From Chitinophagales bacterium (GTDB lineage: Bacteria > Bacteroidota > Bacteroidia > Chitinophagales > Chitinophagaceae): 8,708 nucleotides of DNA. Position numbers and translations under genes: made by a program. The notes beneath the pieces were generated by a model that was not told the DNA's origin, searched no databases, and saw nothing but the letters and a program-made list of their open reading frames with translations. The number at the start of each line of letters is the position of its first letter. The stretch's first letter is position 1. This document shows positions 1 to 5,509 of the stretch, piece after piece. The stretch is taken from NCBI GenBank assembly GCA_015654495.1, contig JAATGW010000494.1:1-8708 (forward strand). The letters are read 5' to 3'.

Positions 1-467
1 GATTCGGCTTCTTTTACGAGGAAAACGGTTTCGTATACATGCACAATAAACAATACAGCGATCATGATGATAAGGGTTGTCATCCATATATTATTCCAGT
101 CTGTGTTTCCTTTTTTAAAAATTGCATACCAACCTACCATCATCAGTACACTAATCGGAATTGTATAAAAATGTACCGAGATAATCAAAGCTGAAATCTT
201 TCGTATGGGCTTGTTAAACCAGTCAAAATAGCTGCGGAGTGTAAACAGCAGGAACCGGTTCCCATGCCATACAATGAATGAGAGGCCAATGGTATATAGG
301 TAGCTAAATTTTATCTGCCAGGCAGAGAAGGTGGAATGATCTACAAGCCTCGTGATCAGGGGTATGACAATTCCAAAAAACGGAATCAGGATCAACCTGA
401 ACCCGATATCATTCAGTTTGATTGAGCCCGTCGGCACCGTAGGTTGTTTCGTCGGCTCATTATTCAA
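1..467 (-). CDS. LytS/YehU-type sensor histidine kinase, N-terminal membrane part (partial)
   Basis: Reading the minus strand from an in-frame TAA at 482-480, the frame stays open to the window edge, so this is the 5' end of a gene running off to the left. The visible ~155 residues hold four hydrophobic segments: GFRLILIPFFGIVIPLI, YLYTIGLSFIVW, ISALIISVHFYTIPISVLMM and TTLIIMIAVLFIVHVYETVF. They end in HVYETVFLVKEAES, the membrane-exit motif that in Bacteroidota LytS/YehU-like proteins leads into a coiled linker and the His_kinase (PF06580) and HATPase domains. Those catalytic domains lie outside the window, so the kinase call rests on the membrane part only. Such kinases usually pair with a LytTR response regulator, not visible here. 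There is no ATG in frame before the third membrane segment. I chose TTG at 467, and GTG at 437 is an alternative. It is transcribed divergently from the DUF1761 gene. Confidence 0.7.
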   Translation of the reverse strand, partial: MNNEPTKQPTVPTGSIKLNDIGFRLILIPFFGIVIPLITRLVDHSTFSAWQIKFSYLYTIGLSFIVWHGNRFLLFTLRSYFDWFNKPIRKISALIISVHFYTIPISVLMMVGWYAIFKKGNTDWNNIWMTTLIIMIAVLFIVHVYETVFLVKEAE

Positions 468-483
468 GTTCGGTCGGCTTTAT

Positions 484-514
484 TTTGGGATACAAAAATT
501 AGGGAATAGATTCG
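484..514 (+). promoter_or_regulatory. Putative Bacteroidota-type promoter for the DUF1761 gene
   Basis: TTTG at 484-487 is followed after 19 nt by TAGATTCG at 507-514. This matches the Bacteroidota -33 (TTTG) / -7 (TAnnTTTG) pattern with one mismatch in the -7 box and the expected spacing. Transcription would start near 519-521, giving a leader of about 30 nt before the ATG at 549. It lies in the 81-nt divergent gap shared with the histidine kinase. It is inferred from consensus only. Confidence 0.4.
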
Positions 515-548
515 GTTTCTCATCATTTTTAACCCTCAAACTTTCGTT

Positions 549-962
549 ATGGAAATGAATTCAATTAACTGGCTGGCTGTGCTGGTAGCCGGAATTTCGG
601 CCTTTGTAGTAGGTGGCGTCTGGTATTCTCCCGCTCTTTTCGGTAAAGCCTGGATGAAGGATAATAACCTGAGTCTGGAAGAAATTAAGAAAGGCAATGC
701 TGCAAAAATTTATGGTTGGGCATTTATCCTCACTTTAATTGCAGCCGCAAATCTTGCCATGTTTTTGCAGGACTCGCCTGAAAAGAAAACTGACCTCGCC
801 TGGGGAGCAATCGCCGGTTTTCTGGCTGCTATCTGGGTTTTCTGTTTTGTGGCAGTGCATGGTCTTTTTGAACATCGCAGCTGGCGACTGATTTTCATAA
901 ACGGAGGATACAGCATAGTAGCTTTGACACTTATGGGGGCTATTATTGGTTTGTGGAGATAA
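549..962 (+). CDS. DUF1761 family small integral membrane protein
   Basis: This 137-residue protein has four hydrophobic helices: about residues 8-25 (WLAVLVAGISAFVVGGVWY), 55-72 (YGWAFILTLIAAANLAMFL), 84-107 (AWGAIAGFLAAIWVFCFVAVHG) and 115-135 (IFINGGYSIVALTLMGAIIG). The opening NWLAVLVAG..AFVVGGVWYSPALFGKAWMK is the recognisable signature of DUF1761 (PF08570), a bacterial family of unknown function and about this length. The start is ATG 549 or ATG 555; the second would begin MNSINWL, equally typical. It is the first of three rightward small genes but is separated from the next by 56 nt containing a palindrome, so co-transcription is uncertain. No biochemical role can be assigned. Confidence 0.88.
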   Translation: MEMNSINWLAVLVAGISAFVVGGVWYSPALFGKAWMKDNNLSLEEIKKGNAAKIYGWAFILTLIAAANLAMFLQDSPEKKTDLAWGAIAGFLAAIWVFCFVAVHGLFEHRSWRLIFINGGYSIVALTLMGAIIGLWR

Positions 963-974
963 GTACAGGTTCAA

Positions 975-996
975 CGTTAAACGTTTAACGTAAAAC
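975..996. repeat. 18-bp perfect palindrome with heptad repeat (possible operator)
   Basis: ACGTTAAACGTTTAACGT (975-992) equals its own reverse complement. The same stretch reads as three near-identical 7-mers, CGTTAAA, CGTTTAA and CGTAAAA (976-996). It has no loop and no following T tract, which argues against a terminator. It sits between the stop of the DUF1761 gene and the ATG of the VOC gene, 27 nt upstream of the latter. That position suits a dimeric regulator site, but the role is inferred. Confidence 0.5.
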
Positions 997-1018
997 CTAA
1001 ACCTTTAAAACTTTTACT

Positions 1019-1411
1019 ATGTCATATGAACATGCAATAAGCTGGTTTGAAATCCCCGCAACAGACCTTGCCCGTGCACAGAAATTTTATGAAACAATTT
1101 TTCAGTTTGAAATGATCCCCATGGATTTTCCGAATTTAAAAATGAGGACCTTTCCTGTAAATGATATGATGACGGGAATTGGTGGAGCTTTAGTCGATAG
1201 TGGAGGATTTCATAAACCCTCTGCAATGGAGGGAACTTTAATCTATCTGAATGCTAACCCGGATGTTCAGATCATACTTGACCGGATTGAGAATGCCGGC
1301 GGAAAAATCATTGTTCCAAAAACTGCGATTTCTCCGGAGATAGGACATATGGCTGTTTTCATAGATACGGAAGGCAACAGGGTCGCACTGCATAGTATTC
1401 CACCGATGTAG
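1019..1411 (+). CDS. VOC superfamily (glyoxalase/bleomycin-resistance fold) protein
   Basis: This 130-residue protein starts with HAISWFEIPATDLARAQKFYETIF, the first beta-alpha unit of the vicinal oxygen chelate fold, with the typical D-x-x-x-A-x-x-FY helix. It ends with GHMAVFIDTEGNRVALHS (109-126), the last strand pair with the D-x-E/D-GN turn. One full VOC unit (two beta-alpha-beta-beta-beta modules) fits the length. It most resembles COG3324-type proteins ('related to lactoylglutathione lyase'). The canonical first-strand His/Gln metal ligand is not obvious, so true glyoxalase I activity should not be assumed. It is soluble, with no signal peptide. It lies 56 nt after the DUF1761 gene and 79 nt before the SRPBCC gene. 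Substrate unknown. Confidence 0.85.
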   Translation: MSYEHAISWFEIPATDLARAQKFYETIFQFEMIPMDFPNLKMRTFPVNDMMTGIGGALVDSGGFHKPSAMEGTLIYLNANPDVQIILDRIENAGGKIIVPKTAISPEIGHMAVFIDTEGNRVALHSIPPM

Positions 1412-1464
1412 TTCAAATGCAGAAAGAATAGGATGAAAGGCTTATAGTTTCGTTTCTGAATTTG

Positions 1465-1472
1465 TAGCTTTC
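1465..1472 (+). promoter_or_regulatory. Possible -7 box for the SRPBCC gene
   Basis: TAGCTTTC lies 18 nt before the ATG at 1491 and differs from the Bacteroidota -7 consensus TAnnTTTG at one base. No clear TTTG -33 element lies at the right distance, so support is weak. If real, the leader is about 10-15 nt and the SRPBCC gene is independently transcribed. Confidence 0.3.
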
Positions 1473-1490
1473 ATTACTAAATCAAAATCT

Positions 1491-1991
1491 ATGGCTGAAT
1501 TTGACTGGAGCCGCTTTGTGGTCCGAATCGACGTCAAGGCCGACCCTGATGATTTATATGATGCCTGGGCTACACGTGATGGCATCGAACGGTGGTTTCT
1601 CAGGCTTTCCGAATATAAGGATGCAGCAGGTAAACTCCGGAACGGTAATGAGCGTGTATCCGTTGGCGATAGCTATCGCTGGTTATGGCATGGCTGGCCT
1701 GATGACACAGTTGAATATGGTGAAATCCTGGAAGCCAACGGAGAAAACCGGTTTGCATTCCGATTTGGTAATGCAGGAAATTGCAGGGTAAATATTTTTA
1801 CACAAGACGAGTACCGGATTGTAGAACTGGTTCAGGAAGACATTCCATTGACTGAAGAAGGGAAATTCAATTTTCATGCAGGATGCAAGGAAGGCTGGAC
1901 TTTCCATCTTACAAACATGAAATCCATTTTTGAAAATGGAGTTGATCTGAAAAATAAGGACCTGTCTGTAAGGGGATTGGTGAACAGATAA
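1491..1991 (+). CDS. SRPBCC/AHSA1-like (START-fold) domain protein
   Basis: A 166-residue soluble protein. The N-terminal stretch VVRIDVKADPDDLYDAWATRDGIERWFL (about 10-37) is the typical first strand plus helix pair of the AHSA1 (Hsp90 activator homolog) branch of the SRPBCC fold. It continues with the aromatic strands GDSYRWLWHGWPDD, ENRFAFRFGN and YRIVELVQEDIPL, and the C-terminal amphipathic helix GCKEGWTFHLTNMKSIFENGVDL, where GW..(H/L)L.N.K..LE.G is characteristic. Family members bind hydrophobic ligands or act in stress responses, but a specific ligand cannot be inferred. The C-terminal LSVRGLVNR tail runs about 10 residues past the helix. It may be transcribed with or separately from the preceding VOC gene. 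Confidence 0.85.
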   Translation: MAEFDWSRFVVRIDVKADPDDLYDAWATRDGIERWFLRLSEYKDAAGKLRNGNERVSVGDSYRWLWHGWPDDTVEYGEILEANGENRFAFRFGNAGNCRVNIFTQDEYRIVELVQEDIPLTEEGKFNFHAGCKEGWTFHLTNMKSIFENGVDLKNKDLSVRGLVNR

Positions 1992-2028
1992 GAAATTAAT
2001 TTCCGGATAATTTATATCAGACTATTGG

Positions 2029-2066
2029 CTCCGTTTAGAAATGACAACTGTAATTTTTAAACGGAG
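2029..2066 (+). terminator. Hairpin downstream of the SRPBCC gene (possible terminator)
   Basis: CTCCGTTTAGAAA (2029-2041) pairs with TTTTTAAACGGAG (2054-2066), giving a 13-bp stem with one G-U pair and a 12-nt loop. It begins 37 nt after the stop codon at 1991. The following tract (TTTAAGTTT) is only modestly T-rich, so termination efficiency is uncertain; an RNA-stabilising role is also possible. Confidence 0.5.
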
Positions 2067-2123
2067 TTTAAGTTTCAAACTCATTCATTATTTTAATAAG
2101 TAATCTTCCGAACTTGTTAATTC

Positions 2124-2156
2124 CACTGGGTTTCAGCCCGGTGCCGGATTTTTTTT
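2124..2156 (+). terminator. Hairpin followed by a T8 tract (rho-independent terminator candidate)
   Basis: CACTGGG (2124-2130) pairs with CCCGGTG (2137-2143), a 7-bp stem with one G-U pair and loop TTTCAG. After five bases (CCGGA) comes T8 at 2149-2156. The 5-nt gap between stem and T tract is longer than ideal. It would end rightward transcripts from the small-gene cluster just before the next promoter. Confidence 0.45.
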
Positions 2157-2158
2157 AG

Positions 2159-2166
2159 TATCTTCG
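2159..2166 (+). promoter_or_regulatory. Bacteroidota-type -7 box abutting a start codon
   Basis: TATCTTCG followed by CAC matches the -7 element TAnnTTTG at all but one position, and resembles the TATCTT(T/C)GC form common in Sphingobacteriia-like genomes. No good TTTG lies at the expected -33 distance; TTTC at 2131-2134 is 24 nt away. Transcription would start around 2171-2174, at or inside the ATG of the next gene, so the message would be leaderless or use a later start. Confidence 0.45.
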
Positions 2167-2170
2167 CACG

Positions 2171-2524
2171 ATGCGGATTTTGTACCTTTTTTTGTTTTCC
2201 CTGGCACAGGCATTTGTCGTTAATCCGGCAATTGCATCATCGTCAGGATCAAAGCAACAGAAAGAACAGGCAGTATATCAGTCTGCAAATATCGCTCCTT
2301 CTGACTCAAGGGTTTTCAGCCAGGGTGAGCAACAAATTACCATTCAGCAAAATCTGCTGTCTCAAAAAACAGATACCCATCGCCAGATCAATGGCAATGT
2401 TTCCGTAAATTTCTCTTCGGTCCGTAAAGGAATATCCGGAATTTTTTCCTGCCAGGCAACTTACAATACACATTGGCAAAATTTTCTTCAGCAGCTACTT
2501 TTTCCCAAACATCATTTCTGGTAG
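2171..2524 (+). CDS. Small secreted protein of unknown function
   Basis: I do not recognise this 117-residue product. The N-terminus MRILYLFLFSLAQAFVVNPAIASSSG is a plausible Sec signal peptide: one positive residue, a hydrophobic core to about residue 18 and a small-residue AIA/AIAS cleavage region. The mature part is rich in Gln and Ser (SSSGSKQQKEQ, EQQITIQQNLL) and has no recognisable domain. It ends in the aromatic/basic tail QLLFPKHHFW. There is one Cys (FSCQ), and no lipobox. A promoter-like -7 box ends five bases before the ATG, so either translation is leaderless or a later start is used; the nearest later in-frame ATG was not identified in the signal region. It could be a real small exported protein or a non-coding spacer with a chance ORF; the signal peptide favours the former. 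Confidence 0.45.
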   Translation: MRILYLFLFSLAQAFVVNPAIASSSGSKQQKEQAVYQSANIAPSDSRVFSQGEQQITIQQNLLSQKTDTHRQINGNVSVNFSSVRKGISGIFSCQATYNTHWQNFLQQLLFPKHHFW

Positions 2525-2604
2525 AAATATCATTTAGCAGCGTTTTATTTATTAGATACTGAGAACCGATGTTTTCAGAAAAAGATTATTTAATTAAACC
2601 TTAA

Positions 2605-3126
2605 ATGATGCAGGTAACGTATTTACTTATCGCAATCTTCATTGCACTCGGCATAACGATTTTCATTCTGATCAAAAACCAGAGAAAGAAAAGCAATATT
2701 GCTTTAAGAAAGCATGAAGAAATTATTGGAAATATTTTAATCGAAACAAATACAAAAGCGGATTTCAGAAAACAATTGATTTATCAGAATATTATTATTG
2801 ATATCAATGCACAAAAATTATTACTTATTGATCACAGGAATGCCAGGTATAGCTACGACCTGGTTAAGTTTGCCGATATAAAGAACAGTAAACTGAAATC
2901 AATTACAGAATCCATACAGAATGATGGAGGAAAAGGAAAGCCTGAAATTATTACTAAGCAGATTGGGTTGGAATTCACTTTATCGGGCAAACAACAGGAT
3001 CCCCCGCTAATGATATTTTATGATGTCAACAGGCATAATATTTATGTTCAGGCTGATATGGAAAAGGAAGCAAGGGCAATTCAGGCTCGGATAATGGAAG
3101 GAAGAAATAATTTAATCTCAACCTGA
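2605..3126 (+). CDS. Single-pass membrane protein with a probable PH-like cytosolic domain
   Basis: A 173-residue protein of unknown function. Residues 4-24 (VTYLLIAIFIALGITIFILI) form one membrane helix followed by KNQRKKSN, so the C-terminal part should be cytosolic by the positive-inside rule. The soluble part has a strand pattern (NIIIDINAQKLLLID, YSYDLVKFADIKNSKL, KQIGLEFTLSG, PLMIFYDV) ending in a helix EKEARAIQARIMEG. This resembles PH-like domains in Bacteroidota proteins, where a D-x-x-x-x-K-L-x-L-I-D unit and a 'Y..dI' strand recur. This is a pattern-level inference, not a family assignment. ATG 2605 and ATG 2608 are adjacent possible starts. Only 13 nt separate its stop from the GTG at 3140 of the antiporter, so the two are probably co-transcribed, hinting at an accessory role. 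Confidence 0.7.
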   Translation: MMQVTYLLIAIFIALGITIFILIKNQRKKSNIALRKHEEIIGNILIETNTKADFRKQLIYQNIIIDINAQKLLLIDHRNARYSYDLVKFADIKNSKLKSITESIQNDGGKGKPEIITKQIGLEFTLSGKQQDPPLMIFYDVNRHNIYVQADMEKEARAIQARIMEGRNNLIST

Positions 3127-3139
3127 AAAATTAGTAACT

Positions 3140-3151
3140 GTGGCACACTAA
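3140..3151 (+). other. Natural-looking antiporter start with an in-frame stop at codon 4
   Basis: GTG GCA CAC TAA at 3140-3151 is in the same frame as the antiporter and is followed directly by CCT GAT CTG ATA AAA GAC CTG. Related antiporters, as I recall them, begin M-x-H-L-P-x-L-I-x-D-L-A-L-I-L. The TAA therefore sits where a Leu codon (TTA) is expected, one T-to-A change away. It is either a genuine nonsense mutation or a base-call error. Confidence 0.55.
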
Positions 3152-3157
3152 CCTGAT

Positions 3158-5377
3158 CTGATAAAAGACCTGGCGCTTATTCTGGCGGCGGCAGCAATTG
3201 TTACGCTCATTTTCAAAAAGCTGAAACAACCGCTGGTCCTTGGATATATCATAGCTGGATTTCTTGTCGGGCCTTATTTCAAATGGCTGCCTACGATTCA
3301 GGAGGCGGAAAATATCAGGATATGGGCGGAGATTGGAGTAATATTTCTTCTGTTCAGCCTTGGCCTCGAGTTCAGTTTTAAGAAGCTGGTAAGGGTAGGC
3401 GGCTCGGCATCAATAACGGCGATTATTGAGGTTATTGTGATGGTTGCCGTAGGGTATGGCGTAGGCCGGGCTCTGGGTTGGTCTTATATGGATAGTTTAT
3501 TTCTTGGAGGTATTCTTTCCATTTCTTCAACTACAATTATTATCAGGGCTTTTGATGAATTGGGTTTAAAAACAAAACAATTCGCATCGCTGGTATTCGG
3601 GGTTCTTATCATTGAAGATCTTGTGGCAATTGTATTGATGGTGTTGTTGTCAACTGTCGCATTAAGTCAGCAGTTTCAGGGAGTAGCAATGATTGTTTCC
3701 ATTTTAAAGCTTGTCTTTTTTCTTGCCATTTGGTTTCTGCTGGGGATTTTCTTTATACCCACTTTTTTGAGATGGATTAAAAAACTGGTCAGCAACGAAA
3801 TGTTGCTGATCATTTCAATTGCATTGTGTATGCTGATGGTAGTATTTGCAGATGCTGTTGGATTTTCTCCGGCACTTGGTGCATTCGTAATGGGTTCAAT
3901 TCTTGCAGAGACCACCAAGGCTGAAAAAATAGAACATATTCTCACCCCTGTGAAAGATCTATTTGGCGCGATTTTTTTTGTTTCTGTGGGAATGCTTATC
4001 GATCCTTCAGTGCTTGTACAATATGCATGGCCGATAGCGATACTTTGTGTTGCGACAATTATCGGCAAAATATTCAGTACTTCCATCGGCGCACTCATTT
4101 CCGGGCAGTCGCTACAGAATTCAGTTCAGGCGGGTTTCAGTCTTGCACAGATCGGCGAATTTTCCTTTATTATTGCAACACTTGGACTGTCACTTAAAGT
4201 CACCAGTGAGTTTTTATACCCGATTGCTGTTGCGGTTTCGGCAGTAACGACTTTAACAACACCCTACCTGATCGGATCTTCTGCAGGGTTTTATCACTGG
4301 ATCAATCGGATTCTTCCGGCCGGAGTGATCAAGCGGATAGAACGGTATAGTTCCAATACGAAGGAGGCTGCCAAAACACAAGAGTGGAAACTATTCATAC
4401 GTGCTACTTCGTTAAATATTCTGTTGTTTTCTGTAATTATACTTTCGATTATTGTTGTTTCGTCAGTTTATTTGTTACCCTGGATTACGGCTCATCCTGA
4501 TGGTACCGGCTGGAAGATTGTAGCCTTATTAGTCACATTGCTGATTCTTTCCCCGTTTTTGTGGGCTCTTGCGTTCAGGGCGCCTTCAAAACTATATGCA
4601 ACTATGCGTGCGCGCAATCAGTATGGCGGACTGATATTTATAACGCGGGTCATAAAGATTATTCTGACTGCCTTGTTTATCGGAATGTTGCTGGTAAGGT
4701 TTTATAGTTTTAATGCCGGGGTTATTTTTACAGGGTTAATAATTCTCCTGCTCTTGCTGTTTTCCAAAAAATTTCAGCATTTCTATAACAAACTCGAAGA
4801 GCGGTTTATTAAAAACCTTAACCAGCGCGAAATTGCCCGGGACATTAATAATCGTTCTGAACTGGCCCCCTGGAATGCGCATATTACGCGGGTAATCGTG
4901 CCACATGATTCTGTGATAGCCGGTAAAACTCTATTTGATCTTCAACTGCGTGAATCGACAGGGATCAATATAGTCATGATTAAGCGTGGGGACTATCATA
5001 TCCCCGCTCCGGGAAAAGAGCAAATGATTTTCCCACAGGATGAATTACTTGTTTTAGGAACCGACAGTCAGATTCAGCGTCTGAAGGTTAAAATCAGAGC
5101 ACATGAAAAATCCTTACTGGAAGAATCGAACGGCGTAGAGCTGATTGAATATTTTATCGGAGAGAAATCGCCACTTGCGGGTAAGAGTATCCGGAACAGC
5201 AGACTGAGAGAAGACGCATCGGCGCTGGTTGTAGGAGTTGAAAGAAATGGTGAAAGGATATTAAATCCGGGTTCTGATATGCTTTTGCAAACAAATGACA
5301 CATTATTTATTGTGGGGAATAAACGGAAATTAACCAGGTTATTAAGATTTTCAGAGACCGGGTTACCTGCCGGCTGA
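3158..5377 (+). CDS. KefB-type monovalent cation:proton antiporter (CPA2) with two TrkA_C domains
   Basis: An inner-membrane antiporter expected to exchange K+ or Na+ for H+. Numbered from CTG 3158 (739 residues), the first helices are DLALILAAAAIVTLIF, LVLGYIIAGFLVGP and WAEIGVIFLLFSLGLEF. Core CPA2 signatures follow: SSTTIIIRAFDELG, the acidic pair in LIIEDLVAIVL (~153-154), SPALGAFVMGSILAETTKAEK, KDLFGAIFFVSVGMLID (~266-282) and SLAQIGEFSFIIATLG (~327-342). Four further helices (~413-536) link the core to two TrkA_C ligand-binding domains (~578-643 and ~663-733); no TrkA_N NAD-binding domain is seen. The start is problematic. The expected GTG at 3140 meets an in-frame TAA at 3149, and the next GTG is at 3437, which would delete three conserved helices. 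I use CTG 3158 as the best way to keep them. If the TAA is an error the gene begins at 3140; if it is real and CTG is not used, this is a damaged gene. Confidence 0.88.
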   Translation: MIKDLALILAAAAIVTLIFKKLKQPLVLGYIIAGFLVGPYFKWLPTIQEAENIRIWAEIGVIFLLFSLGLEFSFKKLVRVGGSASITAIIEVIVMVAVGYGVGRALGWSYMDSLFLGGILSISSTTIIIRAFDELGLKTKQFASLVFGVLIIEDLVAIVLMVLLSTVALSQQFQGVAMIVSILKLVFFLAIWFLLGIFFIPTFLRWIKKLVSNEMLLIISIALCMLMVVFADAVGFSPALGAFVMGSILAETTKAEKIEHILTPVKDLFGAIFFVSVGMLIDPSVLVQYAWPIAILCVATIIGKIFSTSIGALISGQSLQNSVQAGFSLAQIGEFSFIIATLGLSLKVTSEFLYPIAVAVSAVTTLTTPYLIGSSAGFYHWINRILPAGVIKRIERYSSNTKEAAKTQEWKLFIRATSLNILLFSVIILSIIVVSSVYLLPWITAHPDGTGWKIVALLVTLLILSPFLWALAFRAPSKLYATMRARNQYGGLIFITRVIKIILTALFIGMLLVRFYSFNAGVIFTGLIILLLLLFSKKFQHFYNKLEERFIKNLNQREIARDINNRSELAPWNAHITRVIVPHDSVIAGKTLFDLQLRESTGINIVMIKRGDYHIPAPGKEQMIFPQDELLVLGTDSQIQRLKVKIRAHEKSLLEESNGVELIEYFIGEKSPLAGKSIRNSRLREDASALVVGVERNGERILNPGSDMLLQTNDTLFIVGNKRKLTRLLRFSETGLPAG

Positions 5378-5509
5378 TTGAAATAAATTTCTGTCTGCTT
5401 TGGTATCTGATCCACCGCAAGGGATTGAAAACCTAAGTTGTTTTCTTGAAAACATCCAATAAGGAAATCACCGGCCTGCTGAAGTTTATTATAACAAACG
5501 CGGTAAAAA
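5378..5509. other. Convergent intergenic spacer without a clear terminator
   Basis: This 132-nt gap lies between the stops of the rightward antiporter and the leftward amidohydrolase. The only structure seen is a weak 6-bp inverted repeat, GTTTTC-TT-GAAAAC (5440-5453), which has too small a loop for a good hairpin. No strong stem with a T tract was found on either strand. Confidence 0.4.

Noticed and set aside
493..501. Minus-strand TAATTTTTG as a -7 box for the histidine kinase
   Set aside because: It has one base too many between TA and TTTG, and no TTTG lies at the -33 distance.
3676..4098. Minus-strand 140-codon frame inside the antiporter
   Set aside because: It is antisense to conserved transmembrane segments. 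Its Ser/Thr/Ile-rich translation is what reversed membrane codons give.
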